64,000 nucleotides of DNA, from assembly GCF_900107925.1 (NCBI RefSeq), contig NZ_FNUJ01000015.1:1-64000 (forward strand), in the 5' to 3' direction. This document shows positions 26,234 to 34,955 of this stretch, in pieces (the first letter of the stretch is position 1; every line of letters starts with the position of its first letter). The stretch comes from Amycolatopsis pretoriensis. Its GTDB lineage: Bacteria > Actinomycetota > Actinomycetes > Mycobacteriales > Pseudonocardiaceae. The position numbers were made by a program, and so were the translations under genes. Under the pieces are notes generated by a model, which was not told the origin of the DNA, did no database searches, and saw only the letters and a list, made by a program, of their open reading frames with translations.

Positions 26234-26812
26234 ATGACGACATCCGATGGAGAGCCCGACTGCGATCTGCCTGAAGTGGCCGGCATCATCACCGGTGCCG
26301 AGTTCGCAGGCGATCTCCTGCTGGCCGAGTATCGGACGCTTCGTGACGAAATCCTCAAGAAGATGGACCACAGGACAAGCTTGGTCGTTTGCTCGGTTAC
26401 GGTGAGCTCGGCTGTACTGGGCTTCGGGATCGAGCGCAGAAGTGCCTCGCTGCTTCTGGTGTCCCCGTTGGTGTCGCTCCTGCTTGGCATCCTGATTGTC
26501 TTCTACAACATGCAGATCGGCGTCGCCTCGGAGTACCTGCGCAAGCGGTACGAGCAACCGTTGTCCCGTCGATTCAAGGGGTTCATTGGGTGGCACGAGG
26601 GTATGGGTGACCCGAACATCAGGTTGTTTCAGAGACTCGTTCCCTATCACCTGCCGTTGATCTTGATAGCGATCGCCCCGGTCATCGTCGCAGTCCCGCT
26701 GGCTGCGGCTCTGGGAAGCGCCTTCGTCGCCGGACTCCCGGTCCTCGTAGTCGTTGTCTGCCTCTTCGCCGTCTACCTGTTCGAGCTGGTGAAGAATCGA
26801 AAACTGCTCTGA
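26234..26812 (+). CDS. Low-GC membrane protein with two TM hairpins
   Basis: About 192 aa from ATG 26234 (GGGAG upstream). An acidic soluble N-terminus is followed by a helix (LLAEYRTLRDEILKKMDHRTS) leading straight into a TM pair (about residues 60-100), a cytosolic loop (YLRKRYEQPLSRRFKGF), and a second TM pair near the C-terminus. Base composition is lower in GC than its neighbours. The helix-plus-2TM repeat recalls small TM proteins of immunity and signalling systems, but the family is not recognised and no partner gene is adjacent. Confidence 0.7.
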   Translation: MTTSDGEPDCDLPEVAGIITGAEFAGDLLLAEYRTLRDEILKKMDHRTSLVVCSVTVSSAVLGFGIERRSASLLLVSPLVSLLLGILIVFYNMQIGVASEYLRKRYEQPLSRRFKGFIGWHEGMGDPNIRLFQRLVPYHLPLILIAIAPVIVAVPLAAALGSAFVAGLPVLVVVVCLFAVYLFELVKNRKLL

Positions 26813-26852
26813 GGGGACCGAGACCGGCGCGACGCCCGGTGGTGGGGGCACT

Positions 26853-27572
26853 ATGGGCCGCATGACTCCGGTTGCCGCGTACGACGAGTTCGCCGATGCC
26901 TACACGGCCGAAAATGAAACCAGCCTGATGAACGCCTACTACGAACGGCCCGCGACCCTGGCCCTCGCCGGGGACGTCGCCGGGCGGCGGATCCTCGACG
27001 CCGGCTGCGGCTCGGGCCCGCTGTTCGCCGCGCTGCGCGAGCGGGGTGCCGTCGTGACCGGCTTCGACCAGAGCGCCGCGATGGTCGAGCACGCCCGGCG
27101 GCGGCTCGGCGCCGACGCGGACCTGCGGGTCGCCGACCTGGCCGACCCGCTGCCCTTCGCCGATGACGCGTTCGACGACGTCGTCGCGTCCCTGGTGCTG
27201 CACTACCTGCGGGATTGGGAGCCGACGCTCGCCGAGTTCCGGCGGGTGCTCAAGACCGGCGGCCGGCTCATCGCGTCGGTCAACCACCCCTTCATGAACA
27301 ACCTGATCCACCGCCGGACCGGGCCCCGCCCCGACTACTTCGAGTCCTACACCTGGACCGACGAGTTCGAGCTGCACGGCCAAACCGCGCGGATGACGTT
27401 CTGGCACAAGCCGCTGCACGCGATGACCGACGCCTTCACCGCGGCCGGGTTCAGGATCTCCGTGATCAGCGAACCGCACCCGATGCCGGAAGCGCGCGAG
27501 CTGTTCCCGGACGACTTCCACCTGCTCGACACCTTCCCGAGCTTCCTGTTCTTCGCCCTCGAGGCCGGCTAG
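26853..27572 (+). CDS. Class I SAM-dependent methyltransferase
   Basis: 239 aa. SAM motif I RILDAGCGSGPLFAAL (about 45-60), motif II acidic loop VTGFDQSAAM, and FDDVVASLVLHYLRDWEP matching the Methyltransf_11 motif. The second half carries NHPFMNN and YTWTDEFE, which probably shape the acceptor site. Starts: ATG 26853 has a G-rich site upstream, ATG 26862 lies 7 nt after CACTAT and would be leaderless. The substrate cannot be inferred; neighbours are unrelated. Confidence 0.88.
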   Translation: MGRMTPVAAYDEFADAYTAENETSLMNAYYERPATLALAGDVAGRRILDAGCGSGPLFAALRERGAVVTGFDQSAAMVEHARRRLGADADLRVADLADPLPFADDAFDDVVASLVLHYLRDWEPTLAEFRRVLKTGGRLIASVNHPFMNNLIHRRTGPRPDYFESYTWTDEFELHGQTARMTFWHKPLHAMTDAFTAAGFRISVISEPHPMPEARELFPDDFHLLDTFPSFLFFALEAG

Positions 27573-27576
27573 CGGT

Positions 27577-28086
27577 TCACTGCTGGTGCGGCCCGCGCGG
27601 CGGCTGGTAGCCCGGCGGCAGTTGCTGCGGAAATCCCTGCTGCGGCGGAAACCCCTGCTGCGGCTGGGGGAATCCCAGCTGTCGGAAGTCCTGCCGCGCG
27701 GGAAAACCCTGCGGCGCGTAACCCGGCGGCGGAGCGAAGCCGGGCACGGCCTGGGCGACCGGGCCGGAACCCTGGCCGGCCCGGCGCCGGACGGCGACGA
27801 CCAGCCGCCAGCCGCACGCGGCCGCGATCGCCGTGCCGATACCGAAGGTGACCCACCGGCCGCCGCCCTTGAACGTCGCCGCGTCGTCGATCGCTTCCTG
27901 GCGCTTCTCTTCGTAGGTCTCGCTGGTCGTCAAGCCGTACTGCGTCCGGTCGCAGGTCTGCCCCGGCCGCATCTCCTCACTGCCGCACAGCACCTTGCCG
28001 CTCGGCTCCCCGGAACCGAACAGGCCGAGCGCCGTCAACCCCAGGCCGAACAACAGCCCGACCGACCACCAAACCACGCTTTTCAC
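27577..28086 (-). CDS. Two-TM protein with Pro/Gln-rich cytosolic tail
   Basis: 169 aa from GTG 28086 (AGAGGGG upstream; an earlier in-frame ATG at 28107 is less likely). Two TM helices (VVWWSVGLLFGLGLTALGLF and WVTFGIGTAIAAACGWRLVV) enclose a short outside loop with two cysteines (VLCGSEE, GQTCDR). The C-terminal 60 residues are low-complexity: repeated GFPPQQ/GFPQPQ units and PPGYAPQ. Such tails occur on actinobacterial envelope proteins that cluster or bind partners. Function unknown. Confidence 0.75.
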   Translation of the reverse strand: MKSVVWWSVGLLFGLGLTALGLFGSGEPSGKVLCGSEEMRPGQTCDRTQYGLTTSETYEEKRQEAIDDAATFKGGGRWVTFGIGTAIAAACGWRLVVAVRRRAGQGSGPVAQAVPGFAPPPGYAPQGFPARQDFRQLGFPQPQQGFPPQQGFPQQLPPGYQPPRGPHQQ

Positions 28087-28173
28087 CGCGTTTCCCCTCT
28101 GTGCCACCGGCAGTGCACAGGCAAAGTAACCCGTGCTCGGGGAGAGGGTGCCGAATCCGCCGGATTGGCCGCT

Positions 28174-29994
28174 TCAGGACACGTTCCGGTCGAGGTCGTC
28201 GAGGACGGCCTGGATCGCCGCCGCCATCGTGGCCGGGTCGCCGTCGCCCGGGCGCAGCACCAAATCCGGCGACGAAGGGCGCTCGTAAGGCGCGTCGATC
28301 CCCGTGAAGCCCTTGATCTCTCCCGCCCGCGCCTTCGCGTACATCCCCTTCGGGTCGCGGGCCTCGCACACCTCCAACGGCGTGTCCACGAACACCTCCA
28401 CGAACGGCAGCTCCCCCGAAACCTCCCGCGCGCGGGCCCGGTCCGACGCGTACGGGCTGATCAGCGACGCGATCGCCACCACTCCCGCGTCCGCGAACAG
28501 CCGGGCCACCTCCGCCACCCGCCGCACGTTCTCCGCGCGGTCCGCCGGGCTGAACCCCAACCCGGCATTCAGCCCGTGGCGCAGGTTGTCGCCGTCCAGG
28601 AGGTACGCCGGGCGGCCCGCCGCCACCAGCCGGCGCTCCAGTTCCACCGCCACCGACGACTTGCCCGACGCCGACAACCCCGTCAGCCACACCGTCGCGC
28701 CGCGGGTCGGGCGGTCCTCGCGGCGGACCGCCGCCGTGTGCCAGACGACCGGGGACGCGACCGCGCCCGTGATCATGCCCGCCGCGACCGTGTCGCCCGT
28801 GTGCTCGTCGACCAGCAGGAACCCGCCCGTCGCGCGGTTGCGGCGGTACGGGTCGAACAGCAACGGCGCCCGCGTGCGCAGGCGGATCCGGCCGATGTCG
28901 TTCAACGACAACGAATCCGCCTCGGAACGGTGCAGCGTCGTCACGTCGAGGCGGTACTCCAGCCGCTCCACCGAACCGCGCGTCTCGGTCGTCGTGTGCC
29001 GGACCGCGTAAGAAGCTCCGGGAGTCAGTGAGGAACGAGACGAGAACCAGCACACCATCGCGTCGACTTCGCGGGCGGACTCCGCGCGGTTGCCCGGGCG
29101 GCACAGCATCGCGCCGCGGCCCAGGTCGAGGTCGTCGGCCAGCTCGACCGCGACCGTCTGCCCGGTGAAGGCCTCGGAAAGCGGTTTCCCGCCCGGGCCC
29201 CACACCGCGCGCACCCGGGAGGTGAACCCCGACGGCAGCGCCACGACCTCGTCGCCCGGCTTGAACACCCCGCCGGCGATGGTGCCCGCGTAGCCGCGGA
29301 AGTCGGACCGGCGGATCACGTACTGCACCGGGAACCGCGCGTCGATCAGGTTGCGGTCGGACGCGACGTGCACCTCCTCCAGCTGGTGCAGCAGCGAAGT
29401 TCCTTCGTACCAAGGCATACTGGCGCTGCGGTGGACGACGTTGTCGCCGTGCAGCGCCGAAACGGGCACGAACGTCAGGTCGGCGACGTCCAGTTTCATC
29501 GCGAACCGCCGGAACTCCTCGCGGATCTCCTCGAACCGATCGCGCGACCAGCCGACCAGGTCCATCTTGTTCACGCACACCACGAGGTGCCCGATGCCCA
29601 GCAGCGACGCCAGGAACGCGTGCCGCCGCGACTGCTCCAGCACGCCCTTGCGCGCGTCCACCAGGACCAGCGCCAGGTCGGCCGTCGACGCGCCGGTCAC
29701 CATGTTCCGCGTGTACTGCAGGTGCCCCGGCGTATCCGCGATGATGAACTTGCGCTTGGGCGTCGCGAAGTAACGGTGGGCGACGTCGATGGTGATGCCC
29801 TGCTCGCGTTCGGCGCGCAGGCCGTCGGTGAGCAGCGCCAGGTCCGGGTAGTCCTCGCCGCGGTCGCGGCTGGCGCGTTCGACGGCGGCGAGCTGGTCGG
29901 TGAAGATCGCCTTCGAGTCGAACAGCAGCCGGCCGATCAAAGTGGACTTGCCGTCGTCCACGCTGCCCGCCGTGGCGATCCGCAGCAGCTGCAT
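28174..29994 (-). CDS. cysNC: CysNC: sulfate adenylyltransferase GTPase subunit fused to APS kinase
   Basis: 606 aa. The N-terminal two thirds is an EF-Tu-like GTPase (AGSVDDGKST, DTPGHLQYTRNM, NKMDLVGW) driving APS formation; the C-terminal third is APS kinase with its P-loop WLTGLSASGKSS (about 425-436) and DGDNLRHGLN. With CysD it converts sulfate to APS and then PAPS. The ATG overlaps the cysD stop. PAPS can feed either reduction or the sulfotransferase encoded 2.5 kb away. Confidence 0.95.
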   Translation of the reverse strand: MQLLRIATAGSVDDGKSTLIGRLLFDSKAIFTDQLAAVERASRDRGEDYPDLALLTDGLRAEREQGITIDVAHRYFATPKRKFIIADTPGHLQYTRNMVTGASTADLALVLVDARKGVLEQSRRHAFLASLLGIGHLVVCVNKMDLVGWSRDRFEEIREEFRRFAMKLDVADLTFVPVSALHGDNVVHRSASMPWYEGTSLLHQLEEVHVASDRNLIDARFPVQYVIRRSDFRGYAGTIAGGVFKPGDEVVALPSGFTSRVRAVWGPGGKPLSEAFTGQTVAVELADDLDLGRGAMLCRPGNRAESAREVDAMVCWFSSRSSLTPGASYAVRHTTTETRGSVERLEYRLDVTTLHRSEADSLSLNDIGRIRLRTRAPLLFDPYRRNRATGGFLLVDEHTGDTVAAGMITGAVASPVVWHTAAVRREDRPTRGATVWLTGLSASGKSSVAVELERRLVAAGRPAYLLDGDNLRHGLNAGLGFSPADRAENVRRVAEVARLFADAGVVAIASLISPYASDRARAREVSGELPFVEVFVDTPLEVCEARDPKGMYAKARAGEIKGFTGIDAPYERPSSPDLVLRPGDGDPATMAAAIQAVLDDLDRNVS

Positions 29995-30905
29995 CAGAAG
30001 TAGCCCTCCCGCTTGCGGTCTTCCATGCCTGCCTCGGAAATCCGGTCGTCCGCGCGCGTCGCGCCGCGTTCGGTGACCCGGGTGGCGGCCACCTCGGCGA
30101 CCACTTCGGACGGTGTCGCCGCCGACGACTCGACGCAGCCGGTGCAGGTCGCGTCGCCGACGGTCCGGAAACGCACGGTCGCCTCGTACGGCGTCTCACC
30201 GTCCACAAGGGACAAGAAACGCGTGGCCGCCAGCAGCATGCCGTCGCGCTGGATCACGGGACGGCGGTGCGCGTAGTACAACGGCGGCAGCGCGATCCGC
30301 TCGTCGCGGACGTACTGCCAGATGTCCAGCTCGGTCCAGTTCGACAGCGGGAAGACGCGGATGTGCTCACCACGCCGGTGCCGTCCGTTGTAGAGGTTCC
30401 ACAGCTCCGGGCGCTGGCCGCGCGGGTCCCACTGGCCGTGCTCGTCGCGGAAGCTGAACACGCGCTCCTTGGCACGTGCCTTCTCCTCGTCGCGGCGGGC
30501 GCCGCCGAACACGGCGTCGAACCCGCCCTCGCGGATCGCGCGCAGCAGCGTGACCGTCTGCAGCCGGTTGCGGCTGGCCCCCGGCCCGGTCTCCTCGACG
30601 ACGCGGCCGGCGTCGATGTCGTCCTGCACGCTTGCGACCTCGAGCCGCAGGTTCAAGGAGGCGACGGTCTCGTCGCGGAACCGGATGACCTCGTCGAAGT
30701 TGTGGCCGGTGTCGACGTGCAGCACCGGGAACGGCAGTGGCGCCGGCCAGAACGCCTTCGCGGCGGCGTGCAGCATCACCACCGAGTCCTTGCCGCCGGA
30801 GAAGAGCAGCACCGGACGTTCGAAGGTCGCCGCGACTTCGCGGAAGACGTGCACGGCCTCCGCTTCGAGCGCGGCCAGGTGGGACAGCTCATAGGCCACG
30901 GACAC
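29994..30905 (-). CDS. cysD: CysD, sulfate adenylyltransferase subunit 2
   Basis: 303 aa. ATP-pyrophosphatase motif LLFSGGKDSVVMLH (PP-loop), then LHVDTGHNF and GARRDEEKARAKER, with VFPLSNWTELDIWQY, all diagnostic of CysD. It adenylates sulfate in complex with CysN. The start is set at GTG 30905 because a TTGACC-N18-TACTTT promoter ends 6 nt before it; an in-frame ATG at 30923 would overlap the promoter. No riboswitch-like leader exists, the transcript being apparently leaderless. Confidence 0.94.
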   Translation of the reverse strand: MSVAYELSHLAALEAEAVHVFREVAATFERPVLLFSGGKDSVVMLHAAAKAFWPAPLPFPVLHVDTGHNFDEVIRFRDETVASLNLRLEVASVQDDIDAGRVVEETGPGASRNRLQTVTLLRAIREGGFDAVFGGARRDEEKARAKERVFSFRDEHGQWDPRGQRPELWNLYNGRHRRGEHIRVFPLSNWTELDIWQYVRDERIALPPLYYAHRRPVIQRDGMLLAATRFLSLVDGETPYEATVRFRTVGDATCTGCVESSAATPSEVVAEVAATRVTERGATRADDRISEAGMEDRKREGYF

Positions 30906-30941
30906 CGGAAAAAAGTAGAACATGTTCTTGTCATCGGTCAA
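30906..30941 (-). promoter_or_regulatory. cysD-cysNC promoter (leaderless)
   Basis: Minus strand: TTGACC (30936-30941), 18-bp spacer, TACTTT (30912-30917), 6 nt, GTG 30905. Close to consensus for a housekeeping sigma factor. It interlocks with the divergent promoter of the SnoaL operon. Confidence 0.75.
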
Positions 30942-30962
30942 GCGGTGCGCGATCCTGGGACG
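30928..30962 (+). promoter_or_regulatory. Promoter of the SnoaL-DUF1214-SDR-sulfotransferase operon
   Basis: TTGTCA (30928-30933), 17-bp spacer, GATCCT (30951-30956), 6 nt, ATG 30963. Its -35 box lies inside the spacer of the cysD promoter and vice versa, so polymerases could not occupy both at once. Confidence 0.65.
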
Positions 30963-31442
30963 ATGGACCTGGTCGTACTCGAAGAGATCCGCCGGCTGAA
31001 GTACCGCTACCTCCGCGCGGTCGACCTGAAGCAGTGGGACGAGGTGGCCGACACGTTCACCGTCGACGCCACGGCCGACTACGGGACCCGCGCCACCGGC
31101 GAGGACGGGAAGCACTTCGAGGGGCGCGACGCCATCGTCGAGTTCCTCACCAAGAGCCTCGGCAACGGCATCATCACCGTGCACCACGCAGGTCAGCCCG
31201 AGATCGAGGTCGACGGCGACACCGCGACCGGGCGGTGGTCGTTCACCGACAAGGTCATCGTCCCCGACCACAAGGTGATCATCGAGGGTGCCGCCTTCTA
31301 CGAGGACACCTACCGCCGGGAGGCCGACGGCGCCTGGCGGATGACGCACATCGGGTACGTCCGGACCTACGAGTCGATGCAGTCCTGGGCGAACGACCCC
31401 GGCTTCCGGCTGCTGGCCAACCGCTGGGCCGTGCCGGCATGA
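30963..31442 (+). CDS. SnoaL/NTF2-like protein
   Basis: 159 aa alpha+beta cone protein: EIRRLKYRYLRAVDLKQWDEVADTF is the helix typical of SnoaL_4 domains, followed by DATADYG, FEGRDAIVEFL and a beta-sheet with His/Trp residues (WRMTHIGYVRTYE). Members act as isomerases, hydratases or polyketide-ring hydrolases, or simply bind small hydrophobic ligands. ATG 30963 is leaderless. Stop overlaps the next ATG (ATGA), indicating translational coupling. Confidence 0.85.
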   Translation: MDLVVLEEIRRLKYRYLRAVDLKQWDEVADTFTVDATADYGTRATGEDGKHFEGRDAIVEFLTKSLGNGIITVHHAGQPEIEVDGDTATGRWSFTDKVIVPDHKVIIEGAAFYEDTYRREADGAWRMTHIGYVRTYESMQSWANDPGFRLLANRWAVPA

Positions 31443-32629
31443 TCGAGAACGAGTTCTCGTTGACCCGGCCGTTCGCCGACGCGATCGCCGAGGCCGAAAA
31501 GCTGATCGCCGAAGCCCCGCCGGCGCAGACCGAGCAGGGCCTGCTGGAGGGGTACGACTACCTCGCCGGGAGCATCCGCGCGTCGTTGCAGATGGCTTGG
31601 GCCTACCAGCGCGACTTCCCGTACTTCACCGCGTCCACCGGGCCGTACACGAAGATGGGGCTGGACAACCCGGACACGTTGTACTTCAACGCGAACATCC
31701 GCGCCGACCGCGAGTACCTCGTCACCGGCGTCCGCGGGACCACCGCCGACCTGAGCTTCCAGATCCTCAACGGCGACTACTCGCCGGTCGTGGTGCCCGA
31801 CAGCCTCGCCGCGTTCGACGACCGGGCCATCGAAATCGGCGACGACGGCCGGTTCGAGTTGCGCTTCGGCCCCGCCCGCGAGAACCCGGGTCCGAACTAC
31901 TTCGTTCTCGGCGAGGGCTCGTCGATGCTCGTCGTCCGCGAGGTCCACAGCGACTGGGCGACCGAGAAGCGCGGGGAGATCCGCATCCAGTGCGTCGACA
32001 CCGCCGGCCAGGCGCCGCCGGTGCCGGACCGCTCGGCGCTGGCGAAGCGCTACGGCGTCACCGGCAAGATCCTGCTGAGCCGGCTCAGGACGTTCCTGGC
32101 GTTCCCGAAGTGGTTCTACGACAACCTACCGGTGAACACGATGACCGAGCCGCGGTCGACGCCGGGCGGGCTGACCACGCAGTTCTCCTCCGCCGGGCAC
32201 TACGAGCTGGACGACGAAGAGGCGATGATCGTCACCGTGCCGCGGTGCGCGGACGCGCCGTACCAGGGCATCCAGCTCGGCAGCCTCTGGTACGTCTCGC
32301 TCGACTACATCAACCACCAGACGAGCCTCACCGCCGACCAGGCCCGCGTCGACCCGGACGGCAGGATCCGGTTCGTGATCAGCGAGCGCGATCCCGGCCT
32401 GGCCAACTGGCTGGAGCGCACGGGTCATGAGCGCGGGTACGTGCAGATCCGCTGGCAGCGGCTCGCCCGGGACCTCGGTCCGGACGACGGCCCGGTCGTC
32501 GAGGTCGTCAAGGTGGACGAGCTGCCGGACCGGCTGCCCTACCACGAGGAAGCACGCGTGACGCCGGCCGAGTGGTCGGCGCGGATCGCGGCCCGGCAGG
32601 ACGCCGTCGCCGCCCGGATGCTGGGGTGA
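31439..32629 (+). CDS. DUF1214 domain protein
   Basis: 396 aa without signal peptide. Recognisable DUF1214/1254-like features: YTKMGLDNPDTLYFNANI near the first third and the C-terminal DPDGRIRFVISERDPGLANWLE-like segment with a following Trp-rich strand. Biochemical role unknown; in mycobacteria a protein of this type (Rv3531c) lies beside an SDR and a sulfotransferase-like protein, the same trio as here. It is overlapped by 4 bp on both sides, so the operon is tightly coupled. Confidence 0.8.
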   Translation: MIENEFSLTRPFADAIAEAEKLIAEAPPAQTEQGLLEGYDYLAGSIRASLQMAWAYQRDFPYFTASTGPYTKMGLDNPDTLYFNANIRADREYLVTGVRGTTADLSFQILNGDYSPVVVPDSLAAFDDRAIEIGDDGRFELRFGPARENPGPNYFVLGEGSSMLVVREVHSDWATEKRGEIRIQCVDTAGQAPPVPDRSALAKRYGVTGKILLSRLRTFLAFPKWFYDNLPVNTMTEPRSTPGGLTTQFSSAGHYELDDEEAMIVTVPRCADAPYQGIQLGSLWYVSLDYINHQTSLTADQARVDPDGRIRFVISERDPGLANWLERTGHERGYVQIRWQRLARDLGPDDGPVVEVVKVDELPDRLPYHEEARVTPAEWSARIAARQDAVAARMLG

Positions 32630-33414
32630 GCGTGGCGGATCTGTTGCAGGGCAAGGTGGTCGTCGTCTCCGGGATCGGCCCGGGGCTCGGCCGGTCGATC
32701 GCCGTGCGGAGCGCCGAGGCGGGCGCGGACGTCGTGCTCGCGGCGCGCACCGAGTCGCGGCTGACCGAGGTCGCCAAGGAGGTGACCGACCTCGGCCGCC
32801 GCGCCGTCGCGGTCCGGACCGACATCGACGACGCGGACTCGGCGCAGAACCTGGTGAACGAGGCGCTCGAAGCGTTCGGCCGGGTGGACGCGGTGGTGCA
32901 CAACGCCTTCGCCGTCCCGCCGTTGACCGATCTGGCCACTGTGGACCTCGACGCCGTCCGCGCCGGGTTCGAGACGGCCGGGATTTCGGTGCTGCGGCTG
33001 ACCCGGCTGTTCCTGCCCGCGCTCAAGGAGAGCAAGGGCTCGCTGGTGATGATCAATTCCGCGGTGCTGCGGCATTCCCGGCGCACGTTCGGCGCGTACA
33101 AGATGGCGAAGTCGGCGCTGCTGTCGCTGTCGCAGAGCCTGGCGAGTGAACTCGGGCCGGACGGCGTGCGCGTCAACACCGTCGCACCCGGCTACATCTG
33201 GGCGCCGAACCTCAAGTGGTACTTCAACTACCTGGCCAAGGAACGCGGCATCACGCCCGAAGAGGTGTACGCCGAAACCGCGTCCACAATAGACCTGCGC
33301 AAGCTGCCGGAGCCGGACGAAATCGCCGACGCGGTGGTGTTCCTCGCCTCGCCGATGGCGCGCGCGATCACCGGGCAGTGCCTCGACGTCAACGGCGGCG
33401 AGTACCACCACTAG
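32626..33414 (+). CDS. Short-chain dehydrogenase/reductase
   Basis: 262 aa from GTG 32626, overlapping the previous stop. Cofactor loop SGIGPGLGRS (about 15-24), NSAVLR with the catalytic Ser in strand 5, and YKMAK as the YxxxK catalytic pair near 160; the C-terminal ITGQCLDVNGG is typical of classical SDRs. It probably oxidises or reduces a hydroxyl/keto group of a hydrophobic substrate handled by the operon. NAD(H) or NADP(H) preference is not resolvable by eye. Confidence 0.92.
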   Translation: MSVADLLQGKVVVVSGIGPGLGRSIAVRSAEAGADVVLAARTESRLTEVAKEVTDLGRRAVAVRTDIDDADSAQNLVNEALEAFGRVDAVVHNAFAVPPLTDLATVDLDAVRAGFETAGISVLRLTRLFLPALKESKGSLVMINSAVLRHSRRTFGAYKMAKSALLSLSQSLASELGPDGVRVNTVAPGYIWAPNLKWYFNYLAKERGITPEEVYAETASTIDLRKLPEPDEIADAVVFLASPMARAITGQCLDVNGGEYHH

Positions 33415-33422
33415 GAGGGTTC

Positions 33423-34565
33423 ATGCGTCCCGGCCGGGAAGACGTCGGCACCGTCGAGGACCTGCACGCGTCGGCCACCAAGCTCACCGGGCTCGACGAC
33501 TTCGGGGGCGACGAGTACGTCGAGGGCCTGCGTGTGCTGCTGGAGTCGTACGAGGCGGACGAGGACCTCACGCCGTACGGCAACAAGGTGCACCGCGCGA
33601 TGCTGCGCGGCGCGCTGGTGGCGCGGCTGCTCAGCGAAGCGGGCTGGAGGCAGCATCCGGCTTCGGCGGAAGTGGCGATCGAACGGCCGATCTTCGTGAC
33701 CGGCCTGCCACGCACGGGCACGACCGCGCTGCACCGGCTGCTCGCCGAGGATCCCGGCCACCAGGGCCTCGAGGTGTGGCTCGCGGAGGTCCCGCAGCCG
33801 CGGCCGCCGCGGGCGACGTGGCCGGACAACCCGGTGTACCAAGGGATTCAGGCCGGCTACGAGCGCCACCACGTCGAGCACCCGGAGTTCATGGGCGTGC
33901 ACCACATGTCCGCGGACCAGGTGGAGGAGTGCTGGCAGCTGCTGCGCCAGTCGATGCGGTCGATCTCCTTCGAGTGCCTGGCGAACGTGCCGCGGTACTC
34001 GCGCTGGCTCGCGAAGCAGGACTGGACGGACGCCTACGCCCGGCACCGGCGGAACCTGCAGCTCATCGGCCTGCCGGACGCCGGCCAGCGGTGGGTGCTC
34101 AAGAACCCGAGCCACCTGTTCGCCCTGGACGCGCTGATGGCGGCGTACCCGGACGCGCTGGTGATCCAGACCCACCGCGCGCCGCGCACGATCATGGGCT
34201 CGATGTGCAGCCTGGCCGAGAAAGCGGCCGACGGCTGGTCCACGAAGTTCCGGGGCGAGATCATCGGCCGCTCCCAGCTGGAGCTTTGGGCCCGCGGCGC
34301 GGAGGACTTCCGCGCGGCGCGGGCGAAGTACGACGCGGCCCAGTTCTGCGACGTGGCGTACGAGGACTTCGTCGCCGACCCGATCGGCACGGTGTCCACT
34401 GTGTACGACCACTTCGGACTGCCGCTCACCGACGACGCGCGGTCGGCGATGACCGCGCTACACGAGGAAAGCCGTTCGGGAGACCGGAAACCGGTGCACC
34501 GCTACAGCCTGGCGGACTTCGGGTTGACGGCGGAGGAGGTCGACGAGCGGTTCGCGGGTCACTGA
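33423..34565 (+). CDS. Sulfotransferase family protein
   Basis: 380 aa. The 5'-phosphosulfate loop FVTGLPRTGTTALHRLLAED (near 103-122) and the 3'-phosphate segment THRAPRTIMGSMCSL (near 255) identify a PAPS-dependent sulfotransferase of the Stf type. GGAGG precedes ATG 33423. The nearby CysD/CysNC genes supply PAPS, and the SDR and DUF1214 neighbours repeat the mycobacterial Rv3529c-Rv3531c trio. The acceptor is unknown, and sulfotransferase activity of this branch is inferred from motifs only. Confidence 0.85.
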   Translation: MRPGREDVGTVEDLHASATKLTGLDDFGGDEYVEGLRVLLESYEADEDLTPYGNKVHRAMLRGALVARLLSEAGWRQHPASAEVAIERPIFVTGLPRTGTTALHRLLAEDPGHQGLEVWLAEVPQPRPPRATWPDNPVYQGIQAGYERHHVEHPEFMGVHHMSADQVEECWQLLRQSMRSISFECLANVPRYSRWLAKQDWTDAYARHRRNLQLIGLPDAGQRWVLKNPSHLFALDALMAAYPDALVIQTHRAPRTIMGSMCSLAEKAADGWSTKFRGEIIGRSQLELWARGAEDFRAARAKYDAAQFCDVAYEDFVADPIGTVSTVYDHFGLPLTDDARSAMTALHEESRSGDRKPVHRYSLADFGLTAEEVDERFAGH

Positions 34566-34945
34566 CCGTCAGGGATCGGCTCGGCCAGCGCCGCTCGCGA
34601 GGGTGCGGCCGGGAACGGGTCGGCGAAGTACTGCGTTTCGTGCGTGACGAGCCCGTCGGCGAACTCCATGATGCTCACCGTGCGGGTCGGCGTGCCGTCG
34701 TAGGTGATCACGCACTCGCTGACCCAGAGGTCGCCGCGGCCCTGGATGCGGCGGATCGTGAAGTGCCGCTCGGCCGGGTGGCCGCCGCGCTGCGCCTGGA
34801 TGGTCTCGCGGCCGCGGAAGCGCTCTCCGGACTGAGGGTAGTCCAGGATCGCGTCGGCGGCGTAGATCGCGTGCTCCCGCTCGACGTCTCCGTCTTCCGA
34901 AGCCGTCCAGTGCGCTTCGATGGCGGCGTGGATCTCGGCGTCCAT
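34559..34945 (-). CDS. SnoaL-like (NTF2 fold) protein
   Basis: 128 aa: IEAHWTASEDGDVEREHAIYAADAILDYPQSGERFRGRETI follows the SnoaL pattern of helix, hydrophobic strand, and GRE-turn, and ITYDGTPTRTVSIMEF completes the sheet. No catalytic role can be assigned. It converges with the sulfotransferase gene (7-bp overlap) and lies 10 bp after the glycosyltransferase gene on the same strand, so it is probably expressed with that gene. Confidence 0.82.
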   Translation of the reverse strand: MDAEIHAAIEAHWTASEDGDVEREHAIYAADAILDYPQSGERFRGRETIQAQRGGHPAERHFTIRRIQGRGDLWVSECVITYDGTPTRTVSIMEFADGLVTHETQYFADPFPAAPSRAALAEPIPDGQ

Positions 34946-34955
34946 GCCCGGGACC

